Shown here: one piece after another, positions 27,901 through 37,215 of the stretch | Position numbering within the stretch: position 1 is the first letter of the stretch | How the letters are laid out: the number at the start of each line of letters is the position of its first letter | NCBI GenBank assembly: GCA_964035015.1 | Contig: OZ036006.1 | Coordinates: forward strand, 8,345,451-8,409,450 | Length of the DNA: 64,000 bases | From: Corallium rubrum | Taxonomy: Eukaryota; Cnidaria; Anthozoa; Scleralcyonacea; Coralliidae | Direction of reading: 5' to 3' | Notes under the pieces: generated by a model | The model's input: the letters and a program-made list of their open reading frames with translations, nothing else | Told to the model about the DNA's origin: nothing | Database searches by the model: none | Translations under genes and position numbers: made by a program

Positions 27901-30795
27901 CAAAAAGTAAAGGCTAACCCCTTTACTTTTTTTTTCCGGATTTTTTTCAAAAAATAAAAAAAAACTTTTTAGCCAAAATACAGCCTTCTCGTTTTCACAG
28001 AAGGTTTAAAACGACTTTATTTAACCGTTTTTGACCCTAAATGAAAAGTTTCAAAAGTGACCAAAATCGGTCAAAAAGTAAAGGCTAACCCCTTTACTTT
28101 TTTTTCCAAAAAAATATTTTTAGCCGAAATACAGCCTTCTCGTTTTCACAGAACGTTTAAAACGACTTTATCTAACCGTTTTTGACCCTAATTCAACACT
28201 TTCAAAAGTGACCAAAATCGCTCAAAAAGTAAAGGCTAACCCCTTTACTTTTTTTCCCGGATTTTTTCAAAAAATCTAAAAAAATATTTTTAGCCAAAAT
28301 ACAGCCTTCTCCTTTTCACAGAAGGTTTAAAACGCCTTTATTTAACCGTTTTTGACCCTAAATGAAAAGTTTCAAAAGTGACCAAAATCGGTCAAAAAGT
28401 AAAGGCTAACCCCTTTACTTTTTTTTTCCAGATTTTTTTCAAAAAATCCAAAAAAAATATTTTTAGCCAAAATACAAGCTTCTCGTTTTCACAGATGGTC
28501 TAAAACGACCTTATTTAACCGTTTTTGACCCTAACTCATAAGTTTCAAAGTGACCAAAATCGCTCAAAAAGTAAAGGCTAACCCCTTTACTTTTTTTTCC
28601 CGGTAAAACGCCTTTATTTAACCGCTTTTGACCCTAACTCATCACTTTCAAAAGTGACCAAAATCGGTCAAAAAGTAAAGGCTAACCCGTTTACTTTTTT
28701 TTCCGGGTTTTTTTCCAAAAATCAAAAAAAAATTTTTTTAGCCAAAATACAGCTTTCTCGTTTTCACAGAAGGTTTAAAACGACCTTATTTAACCGTTTT
28801 TGACCCTAACTGAAAAGTTTCAAAAGTGACCAAAATCGGTCAAAAAGTAAAGGCTAACCCCTTTACGGATAAAACGCCTTTATTTAACCGTTTTTGACCC
28901 TAACTCATCACTTTCAAAAGTGACCAAAATCGGTCAAAAAGTAAAGGCTAACCCCTTTACTTTTTTTTTCCGGATTTTTTTCAAAAAATCAAAAAAAATA
29001 TTTTTAGCCAAAATACAGCCTTCCCGTTTTCACAGAAGGTTTAAAACGACTTTATCTAACCGTTTTTGACCCTAAATGAAAAGTTTCAAAAGTGACCAAA
29101 ATCGGTCAAAAAGTAAAGGCTAACCCCTTTACTTTTTTTTTCCGGATTGTTTTCAAAAAATCCAAAAAAATATTTTTAGCCGAAATACAGCCTTCTCCTT
29201 TTCACAGAAGGTTTAAAACGCCTTTATTTAACCGTTTTTGACCCTAACTCATAAGTTTCAAAAGTGACCAAAATCGGTCAAAAAGTAAAGGCTAACCCCT
29301 TTACTTTTTTTTCGGATTTTTTTCAAAAAATCCAAAAAATTATTTTTAGCCAAAATACAGCCTTCTCCTTTTCACAGAAGGTTTAAAACGCCTTTATTTA
29401 ACCGTTTTTGACCCTAACTCAAAGTTTCAAAAGTGACCAAAATCGGTCAAAAAGTAAAGGCTAACCCCTTTACTTTTTTTTTCCGGATAAAACGCCTTTA
29501 TTTAACCGTTTTTAACCCTAACTCATCACTTTCAAAAGTGACCAAAATCGGTCAAAAAGTAAAGGCTAACCCCTTTACTTTTTTTTCCCGGATTTTTTTC
29601 AAAAAATCTAAAAAAATATTTTTAGCCAAAATACAGCCTTCTCCTTTTCACAGAAGGTTTAAAACGCCTTTATTTAACCGTTTTTGACCCTAAATGAAAA
29701 GTTTCAAAAGTGACCAAAATCGGTCAAAAAGTAAAGGCTAACCCCTTTACTTTTTTTTTTCCGGATTTTTTTCAAAAAATCCAAAAAAACATTTTTAGCC
29801 AAAATACAAGCTTCTCGTTTTCACAGATGGTCTAAAACGACCTTTATTTAACCGTTTTTGACCCTAACTCATAAGTTTCAAAGTGACCAAAATCGGTCAA
29901 AAAGTAAAGGCTAACCCCTTTACTTTTTTTTTCCGGATTTTTTTCCCAAAATCAAAAAAAAAATTTTTTTAGCCAAAATACAGCCTTCTCGTTTCACAGA
30001 ACGTTTAAAACGACTTTATCTAACCGTTTTTGACCCTAACTGAAAAGTTTCAAAAGTGACGAAAATCGGTCAAAAAGTAAAGGCTAACCCCTTTACTTTT
30101 TTTTCCGGATTTTTTCAAAAAATCCAAAAAAATATTTTTAGCCAAAATACAGCCTTCTCCTTTTCACAGAAGGTTTAAAACGCCTTTATTTAACCGTTTT
30201 TGACCCTAATTCAACAGTTTCAAAAGTGACCAAAATCGGTCAAAAAGTAAAGGCTAACCCCTTTACTTTTTTCTTCCAAATGTTTTTCAAAAAATCCAAA
30301 AAAATATTTTTAGCCAAAAAATACAGCCTTCTCCTTTTCACAGAAGGTTTAAAACGCCTTTATTTAACCGTTTTTGACCCTAACTCAACAGTTTCAAAAG
30401 TGACCAAAATCGGTCAAAAAGTAAAGGCTAATCCCTTTACTTTTTTTTCCGTACTTTTTTCAAAAAATCAAAAAAAGTATTTTTAGCCAAAATACAGCCT
30501 TCTCGTTTTCACAGAAGGTTTAAAACGCCTTTATTTAACCGTTTTTGACCGTAACTGAAAAGTTTCAAAAGTGACCAAAATCGGTCAAAAAGTAAAGGCT
30601 AACCCCTTTAGGGTTTTTTTCCGGATTTTTTTCAAAAAATCAAAAAAAATATTTTTCGCCAAAATACAGCCTTCTCGTTTTCACAGAACGTTTAAAACGA
30701 CCTTATCTAACCGTTTTTGACCCTAACTGAAAAGTTTCAAAAGTGACCAAAATCGGTCAAAAAGTAAAGGCTAACCCCTTTAATTTTTTGACCGC
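1..30795. repeat. AT-rich satellite array, ~171-bp and ~105-bp monomers
   Basis: The stretch is one uninterrupted tandem array that continues beyond the left edge. Successive CCTTTACTT landmarks at 1, 172, 344, 517, 688, 793, 964 and 1069 give spacings of 171, 172, 173, 171, 105, 171 and 105 bp. Example long monomer 172-343, example short monomer 688-792. The short form equals the long form minus ~66 bp between CCGGA and TAAAACG. I estimate about 200 monomers (array length over mean spacing, not counted). Each monomer carries several dyads, such as AAAAAGTAAAGG and CCTTTACTTTTT around the loop CTAACC (154-183). The recurring 63-86 aa plus-strand ORFs are read-through of the repeat and are not genes. 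A centromeric or heterochromatic role is possible but unproven. Confidence 0.97.
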
Positions 30796-30900
30796 TTTTG
30801 GCCTTTTTCAAGTTTTGAAATAAGGCTATAATATGCATATTTTGCCCAAATAAAGCCTTGTGAGCTCTCGGTTAGAACTAATGACTTTAACAGAAGCTGC
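30781..30900 (+). repeat. Diverged satellite-related sequence at array edge
   Basis: At the right edge the regular array ends and passes into TTTTGAAATAAGGCTATAAT, then CCCAAATAAAGCCTTGTGAG and CAGAAGCTGCG. The same words occur in the decayed monomers at 35,755-36,640. The edge is therefore an older, diverged form of the family and not a clean junction with unrelated DNA. Confidence 0.6.
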
Positions 30901-31110
30901 GTAGACAGAGAGAAACCAGGAGCCTTCGCGCGGCCGCTTCGCTCGAAACGTTAAACTCCTACCCTACGTTCCTCTGTTCTATATTTCGAATCTGGCATAC
31001 GACCTAGTAAATATGAATGTCCAAGGTTATGGTATCCTTTTTGCTCACCATATCGTTTATGTAGAAAATATAACATGTTTGGTAGTCAAGAACGTATCTC
31101 AACAAAACTT

Positions 31111-31346
31111 TGAATAAAACGACACGGGGCCAAAGTGTCTCAATGACCTCTTTTACTTTCAAAAAAGAAGTTTTGAATCATAATCTTCGCGACAGCTCTA
31201 CTACAGTTTGTTTGCCACAACCACGCACAAACAGTACGAGAAAGAGTCTTATTTGAATAAAACGACATGGCGCCAAAGAGTCTCAATGACCTCTTTGCTT
31301 TCAAAAAAGAAGTTTTGAGTCACAATCTTCGCGACAGCTCTACTAT
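31111..31346 (+). repeat. Two-copy tandem duplication, 143-bp period
   Basis: TGAATAAAACGACA begins at 31,111 and again at 31,254. Both copies continue through TCTCAATGACCTCTTT, a CTTTCAAAAAAGAAGTTTTG block and CGCGACAGCTCTACTA with scattered substitutions. A second shared word, CAGTTTGTTTGCCACAACCA, occurs at about 31,204 and 31,840. I see no conserved reading frame. The minus-strand ORFs at 31,249-31,494 and 31,509-31,709 resemble nothing I recognise. Confidence 0.8.
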
Positions 31347-31879
31347 ACACTTGTTGACTGGCGCCAAGGGAAACATCGAGTTTTACGGACCCGAAGGCTT
31401 CAATGTCACCCGAGCCCGAGGGCTTTAGCCCGAGAAACTTGCAAACGGCGAAAAGACTTACCAAAACACTTTGACTTTGTCTTCGTAATTTCAATTCAAG
31501 TCATTCAACTAAACAAATATACCAGGCTCAACACTAAGAACAGCTCTAAATTTCTCCAAGTGTTTTTCAGACCTTTGAAGATATGTATAGAAATTCTTTC
31601 TTTCAGAAAACGGACTATTTCGTACCAAACAAGCTCGAAACAAGGTCTTGTTTTCAAAATGCCCAAAGAGTCCAAACTTCTTGATCTGATGCAATAATCG
31701 TGTATTCACGTGAACAACGCATGATTAAAGCGACGTAGAACTAGAAAGAAACATTGAGTTTGTTGAACAACACGTGACCATGATTTGACCAATAGGATTT
31801 CATTATTGGCAAACGAAAGTCTTTGGTATATAATAATACAGTTTGTTTGCCACAACCATGCACAAACAGTATGAAAAAT

Positions 31880-32152
31880 GTCTTATGGTCGACGGAGCCT
31901 CCATATGGAACTCTCTACCAGCAAACATAAGAGAGTAAATCTCTTCCATGTTTTCAACGAAAAATCGCTACTTATGTTTCCCACTAATTATACTAATTTA
32001 CATACTCATGTAAATATTTAAATTACTCTTATACTTACTACTTAACTCTTGATTTGTAAATAATATAATTTTGTTCATGTTCTTATACACGCCCATCATG
32101 GAAACCAGCTTTTGCTGATGATGTAAGCGTGGTTAAATAAAATTATTATCTC
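31880..32152 (+). mobile_element. 5'-truncated non-LTR retrotransposon end (CR1/L2-like)
   Basis: 31,888-31,987 translates to VDGASIWNSLPANIRE and then, after a one-base frameshift that creates a TAA, to KSLPCFQRKIATYVSH and a stop. The pattern G-x-x-x-WNSLP-x-x-IRE-S-x-S-L-x-x-F-x-x-K is the usual C-terminal end of LINE reverse-transcriptase ORFs of the CR1/L2/jockey kind. It is followed by an AT-rich 3' region with ACGCCCATCATGGAAACCAGC and GTAAGCGTGGTTAAATAAA. A second copy of this 3' end lies on the minus strand at about 40,205-40,300. The fragment is dead because it is truncated and frameshifted. Confidence 0.8.
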
Positions 32153-32791
32153 TCTGGTCCATACGGGATGTTGTTAAAATGGTTCTCCGATTAAAATATT
32201 ATTGGCAATGTTTTTGCATAATCCTAAAGATGTTATGGTATTTAGCAATCGTGCAAAGTTTCGTTTCAAAATTCGTTGAAGAAAAGGTGATATTTTACAT
32301 GTGAAGTTTGTATTTTGGAGCGCCGCCATTAAAGTGGCCGAGCTTGAGAAGAATGAGTCGAGGAAACTTATGAGGTCATAGACTCAAAAACAACAATGTC
32401 CCTTTTGTTGACAACAATCTTTTGTTTTTGTTGAGGTTTAGGTTCACTGGGGATTGTGGTTAGATTCAGGGTTGCCGGGGGGTGAACGTCTGAGAGGGGT
32501 TGGCGAGGCCCTCATTCACTATGAGGCAACACACCCCTACCCAAAAAATTGCCAGAGAACCCTCTTCCCCACCCTCCACCGGAGGCAAAATGGTCGGGTG
32601 GGGAGGCCTTCTTACTAAGAGATCTATTATCTCTCAGCACTTGGTGTCACGTCGGCATCCATACCCTATCTCAGACCAAAATATGCACCCTAATCCCAGG
32701 GCGGCACATACTCCTCCGGGATTTTACCGCTGTACGACAATGGTCCGAATCATTCCGAGCTATCCCGACAAGTACTTTCCCAAAATTCAAA
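32153..32791 (+). other. Upstream region of the 150-aa gene
   Basis: No gene is supported here. Two overlapping plus-strand ORFs (from 32,500 and 32,549) are GC-richer than the surroundings but do not resemble any family I know. The second runs in frame into the start codon at 32,792, so part of this stretch is probably 5' UTR or promoter. I chose the downstream ATG because its context, CAAAATGGCG, is strong and the peptide that follows looks like a mitochondrial presequence. Confidence 0.4.
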
Positions 32792-35557
32792 ATGGCGGCT
32801 TACAAGTTGTGCTCTTTATGGAGAAGGGGCACTTTTAACCCTTGTAGGACAGGTAAATTCGTCTTTAATCTATCTTTTAACGGGTTTACTAAGTTAATAA
32901 ACAATTATTGTTGAAATAGTGAGAGCGATGAGAATTACCTTGAATCAGGGAAGCCGTAAATATGCCCAGAAAATGCAATCTGGAGTGACCCAAGACCAGT
33001 TGAAGGGAATCTTTAAATTGCGAAGCATCTTGCTAGAAACGGTAGAAAGGCAATTTAGGGACAAAAAAATATTGCAATACATGTAGTAAGAACTGAAATA
33101 AATGTGTTTAAGTACGGAGAAGGCGGAGAATCTAACAATTTAAATAAAGTAATATTTTTTATAATATTAATAAAAGATCTAGTCATAACTTATTGTTGTT
33201 CTAAAATTTGCAAAGGTTTTTCCCAACTTCGACGATTTGAGTCAAACAATAGCATTAAGGCAGCAGATCTTACACCGAAGTCATCCTGGAAATTTTTGGT
33301 AGGCATGATTTAAAAAGCAGTAAAATACATATTTTTTATATATCTGTTAATACTCAGTTACTGTACAAGAATGTTATAATTATTTTCTGAATTGAATTCT
33401 TAGATTTTGGCATTCGGTTTTCCCGTTGGTGGATTTTTATTCTACGAGACTGTGCTTGGTAAGTGAATTGGGCAGTGCTCAAAATAATGGTTGGTCACCA
33501 GTCAATGACCCACCAAATTTTTAAAACCCTTGAAGCACAGGAGAGATCAACTACAACTCTACTCACATGAGTTCCAAGCTCAACAACGGGGTCATTCCCA
33601 AGTGGTCACCCATCCAAGTACTAACCCCATGCAGTGATGATTCTGCAATCTTGAAGTTTCTTATCAAACCACAAACTATCACAGCTATGCAAGCTCATGT
33701 CGGTTTGCATCTTGTGGTTTCTAAATCTACATCATTTGCATCAACTTGCTAGATCATGCTTAAACTACAAACAAGTTCATATACGCAAATTGTTTCCCAT
33801 AAGTAAATTAGACTAAAAGGATATATGTATAATAATAATGCTATAACATACATCATAATCGTATCATGTAACACTGCACTAACAGACTGTGCATGCCTCC
33901 CATTCTCCCCCTGGGTGTAAAACCCCCTACTGTAAGCAGTAATACCTTATTCATCATCTTTTTTGTTTATTTAGAACCAAGCAATGAGGGTCTTTCTGAA
34001 GAAGAAAAAAAAGTGGTGTGTGATTTTTCAAAAAGAAATTAAAATTTTATATAAGTATAATTACTACCACAAATGTATTTTTTCCACATTTCAAACCTGT
34101 GTTTTTACCTGTGTATTTTTCTCTGTTTCTAGCCATATATCACACGATTCATGATAAAGTATCTTATGGAGGACCCAATTGAAAATAAACGCAAGATCCA
34201 TGAACATATTAGAGCTTGTCGACAGGTTGCTGATAGAAGGTATCACACATTTTCAACTCTTGATCATAACTGCTAGTCTTAGGGGTTGTTCACAAAATAT
34301 GTGATGTTTTCACAGATTTTTGACCCCCCCCCTGTGATGCTGTGACAGATGTGATCACCCCTCATCCCAAAATACATGACTTTGGGCTAAACACCCCCCC
34401 CCCCCCCCCTATACTCGGATATAAAATACAGTATTCACAACATAATAGGCTTTTCTTTGTGTAATAGTAAGAAATATTATAAAATAATGTAGAGCTGCTC
34501 CCATCAGTTCATTTTCGTAATCGATTAATTGTTGTCAACAATCGATTAATATTGATTAATCGTATTGATTAAATATGCCATGAATTAAATACAACATGTT
34601 GGTTTAAATATGAAATGGTGGTTTGTCCATTCAAAGGAAGGGTGTGCTTTTTTAAATATTTTTCTAAATTTGTTGGGGATTGCCTCCCTTGTTGTCACCC
34701 AACAATTCAGTCACTATTCACGTTTTAAATTACTGTTTAATCACGGTTATAGATTGCACACTTTCTCATGCTCTCACAGTTCATACAAGAGACATGACAA
34801 GACAGAGACGATGTTTAGTTTACACTTGACACTCCTAAATGATACTGCGATACTATTGGCTAATTAGTTTATGAATAATTAGTTTAGCTAAGGCGTGTTC
34901 GTAAATCAGTCATTACTTATCTGTTTAACAAAACAAGATTAAATCATTCCGGCATCATGCTGTGCAGGGTTGTTATAGATGATCCGATTATTGTTAAGTA
35001 TAATCGATTGTGGAAAAAAAATGAAAAAATAATCGATTAATTGGGAGCAGCTCTAAAATAATGTATACTAGGCGAGCCCTGATTGGTCAATTGCCATGTT
35101 TGGATCAGATTATCCAAACATGGAAAATTCCCACCAAAACGATTTTTTGAAAATGTCAGACAGTATATATCATATTCACTTGTGATTATTTTATAAAAGA
35201 AATACAAAATGGTTTTTTCCGTGTTTGGAGACTCTTATCCAAACACTTGGGAAATTGCTTGACTTTCGAAAAGCTAAAAACATTTGCGTTTTGTTACGCT
35301 TTTCTCCAGTCTCGCAATTTCCCACGTGTTTGGATCAGAGTACACTCGAATTTTCCTTCACCCCAAATCCTTAGAACATTATATAAGATCAGTGGGTCAA
35401 CCCCTTACCTATAAAATTACTAACCTCATTTTTTCAATCTTCTTCCTTCAGACTTTACTTGAACCACCTAAAACAAAACCCCATTGCTCCGGGAAAGTTC
35501 AGAGAAAAAATAGCTGAGGAAAAAAAGAATGTTGGATACGATACGGATATGTACTAA
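32792..35557 (+). CDS. Six-exon gene for a 150-aa single-span, probably mitochondrial protein
   Basis: Exons: 32792-32852, 33216-33298, 33404-33458, 33975-34015, 34133-34239, 35452-35557. Every intron is GT-AG and all junction phases agree, giving 453 nt, 150 residues and a TAA stop. The N-terminus, MAAYKLCSLWRRGTFNPCRT, is basic and lacks acidic residues, as mitochondrial presequences do. Residues ~45-64 (WKFLILAFGFPVGGFLFYET) form one hydrophobic span. The remaining ~85 residues are hydrophilic, with PYITRFMIKYLMEDP, a basic helix-like stretch and the end NVGYDTDMY. I do not recognise the family. The layout fits a small inner-membrane subunit or assembly factor of respiratory complexes, but that is inference. 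Intron 5 carries a hAT-like element and intron 3 a 5S-like fragment. AATAAA follows at 35,698. The first exon is the least certain, because its acceptor partner at 33,215 has a weak pyrimidine tract. Confidence 0.72.
33591..33628 (-). repeat. 5S rRNA-derived fragment (SINE3-like or 5S pseudogene)
   Basis: On the minus strand it reads GGTTAGTACTTGGATGGG, then TGACCACTTGGGAATGACC. This closely matches the C-box part of 5S rRNA genes (GTTAGTACTTGGATGGGAGA and on). The sequence upstream on the same strand (to about 33,660) is only weakly like the 5S A-box side. It lies in intron 3 of the 150-aa gene, in the opposite orientation. A 5S-headed SINE or a solitary pseudogene fragment are both possible. 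Confidence 0.55.
34490..35055. mobile_element. Non-autonomous hAT-like element, 566 bp
   Basis: It starts TAGAGCTGCTCCCA and ends with the inverted counterpart TGGGAGCAGCTCTA (one mismatch near the inner edge). ATCGATTAAT words lie inside both termini. The 8-bp direct repeat AAATAATG flanks it at 34,482-34,489 and 35,056-35,063. An 8-bp target-site duplication with TAG-starting inverted termini is the hAT signature. There is no transposase; the 85-codon frame at 34,610 is not recognisable. It sits in intron 5 of the 150-aa gene. Confidence 0.88.
35094..35123. repeat. Perfect 12-bp inverted repeat
   Basis: CCATGTTTGGAT and ATCCAAACATGG flank the six-base loop CAGATT. Related TGTTTGGA words recur at about 35,222, 35,240 and 35,328, so this may be part of a small foldback repeat in intron 5. 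Confidence 0.7.
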
Positions 35558-35697
35558 GTGTAGTTAAATATCTTTTTTACTACTGACCAAATTGTTTTTT
35601 GCATCAGTGAAACATTACTTTGTGTATAATTTCAGCCAGTATGTACATAAGGTACCTAATTTAGGTTCTAATGCAGAACTTGGTATCTTTTTCATGA

Positions 35698-35703
35698 AAT
35701 AAA
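35698..35703 (+). terminator. Polyadenylation signal of the 150-aa gene
   Basis: AATAAA lies 141 bp after the stop codon at 35,555-35,557, followed by a T-rich stretch. It is the first canonical signal after the last exon. Confidence 0.6.
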
Positions 35704-35754
35704 TGTTATTATAATATTGTCAATAAGTTTGTTTTTTTGAAAGAAATTTTTTGA

Positions 35755-36113
35755 AAAGTTGAAAAAAAATAAAAATGGCCAAAATCGGTCACAACTTTTG
35801 AAGGCTATATTTAGCACAAATAAGGCCTTTTGGTTGCTACAGAAGCTGCGGAATGGCATTATTTAAGCTAGTAGATTATATTTTTTTTCAAAAGTTCGAA
35901 AAATTGCCAAAATCGATCAGAAGGTAAAAGTTAACGCCTTCACATTGTTTTCAACTTTTGAAATCACGAGGACTAATCGTAGAATAGGAATGTGTAGCAC
36001 AAATACAGCCTTCACATCGCTGCAGAAGCTGCAAAAAGGCTTTATTTCAGCTAGATTAGAATTTTTTCAAAAGCTGAAAAAATTGCCAAAATCGGTTAAA
36101 AAGTAAAGGCTAA
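35755..36113 (+). repeat. Decayed monomers related to the 171-bp satellite
   Basis: GGCCAAAATCGGTC (about 35,776), TGCCAAAATCGATCAGAAGG (about 35,903) and TGCCAAAATCGGTTAAAAAG (about 36,083) are followed by satellite words in order: GTAAAGGCTAA, CACAAATACAGCCTTC, CAGAAG and TTTTTTCAAAAG. Spacings are 127 and 180 bp. Divergence from the array is high, so these are old relatives or part of the ancestral dispersed repeat. Confidence 0.8.
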
Positions 36114-36492
36114 TGGCCTGGCCAAACGCTCTCAACATTTCATTCAACATCGTTCAACATTGTTGAATTCAACATGTTGAAAGCGTTTGGCCATCCCTGT
36201 TGTATGATGTTGAACGAAATTTGAACATGTTCAAATTTTCGTTCAACATTTCTATTGTTCTCAAAATGTTGAAAGGTGTTGAACGCATTTGGCCACATTT
36301 CATTCAACTTTGTTGAACAGAGACGGATATTGTCGATTCCAGCTTTTGTGGTGGCCCGCGTTCAATTAATTGTCATTCATGAATGTTGAACGATGTTGAA
36401 TTCATTTGGCCACTCGTGCTTTCAACATTATTCAACATCGTTCAACAATGTTCAATGATGTTGAATGATGTTGAAAGCGTTTGGCCAGGCGT
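36114..36492. mobile_element. MITE, 379 bp, TAA target site (PIF/Harbinger-like)
   Basis: The termini are inverted: left TGGCCTGGCCAAACGC, right GCGTTTGGCCAGGCGT, continuing into TCAACA words that recur throughout. TAA flanks both sides (36,111-36,113 and 36,493-36,495). Joining the flanks over a single TAA gives AAAGTAAAGGCTAACCTCTT, which matches the satellite monomer and so reconstructs the empty site. A 3-bp TAA duplication fits the PIF/Harbinger superfamily. There is no coding capacity. Confidence 0.85.
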
Positions 36493-36640
36493 TAACCTCT
36501 TAACAGTCCCCCCCCCCCCCCAACTTTTGAAATAAGGCTCAAATATGTCTATTTAGCGCAAATGCAGCCTTTTTGTAGCTAGATTAGAAAAAAGTTGGAA
36601 AAAAAGCGGCCAAAATCGAGTAAAATTGAACGCTGTGAGT
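36493..36640 (+). repeat. Continuation of decayed satellite monomers
   Basis: After the inserted MITE the monomer resumes with CTTTTGAAATAAGGCTCAAA, AGCGCAAATGCAGCC and CGGCCAAAATCGAGT. A run of 14 C (36,508-36,521) interrupts it. Subtracting the insertion, the spacing from the previous GCCAAAATCG word is about 144 bp. Confidence 0.7.
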
Positions 36641-36849
36641 AAACTACTATATGAAATAAGGTTCTCAAACTCAATAATTCATGAACCAAAAACAAAAGAA
36701 ATTAATGTTTAATCAGTGCTTTGAAATCGGAGGAAAAGTACTAGTACTTTGAAATAATGCAAAATACGTTTTCAAAGTCTTGGGACTTTGAAATAAGGCA
36801 AATTATATTACGTTTCAGAGGTTTCTTCGGAGTTTTGAGTTTGAGAAGT

Positions 36850-36977
36850 CAGTTCAAATACTCGACGTCGGACTTTATCGGGATTACAAAGCCCTCGTGC
36901 ATTAAAAAGGCTCGCCTTTTCAAAAAGCACTCGGACTTTGAAATCCTGGTAAAGTCCTCCGTCTCGTATTTGAACTA
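36850..36977. repeat. Foldback repeat, imperfect ~43-bp arms
   Basis: AGTTCAAATAC and GTATTTGAACT are the outer ends. The arms continue with GACTTTATCGGGATT against GAAATCCTGGTAAAGTC, and the centre contains GTGCATTAAAAAGGC against GCCTTTTCAAAAAGCAC. The whole unit can fold as one long imperfect hairpin. The 78-codon ORF crossing it (36,757-36,993) is not a gene. Confidence 0.7.
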
Positions 36978-37044
36978 TTACTTAAAATACTAATAAGGTG
37001 TTCCCCCTAGTGACGAACCATCATTCGAAAACGGGTAAAAGACG

Positions 37045-37050
37045 TTTATT
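37045..37050 (-). terminator. Polyadenylation signal of arginine kinase
   Basis: The plus strand reads TTTATT, so the minus strand has AATAAA 166 bp after the arginine kinase stop codon, a normal 3' UTR length. Confidence 0.65.
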
Positions 37051-37215
37051 AAAAATGTACCATGCTATCCTAGGCACAGAAAACCCTAACTCGGATTACA
37101 ATAAGAAATCATGTCAAGCAAGCTAAAAATCAAGACAGTCTGTTTACAGGCTAGCTAAAAACCGACTACGCTGTTCTTTTTCAGTAAAAATTTCCTTTTT
37201 CTTGATGATGTTAAT

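Noticed and set aside
654-30486. Recurring plus-strand ORFs of 63-86 codons beginning MTKIGQKVKANPFTFF
   Set aside because: They are translations of the tandem monomers; they appear wherever a short monomer keeps the frame open and have no promoter, splice or domain evidence.
1-30795. CCCTAAC words once per satellite monomer (telomere-like)
   Set aside because: A single CCCTAA per ~171 bp is not a telomeric array; it is just part of the monomer.
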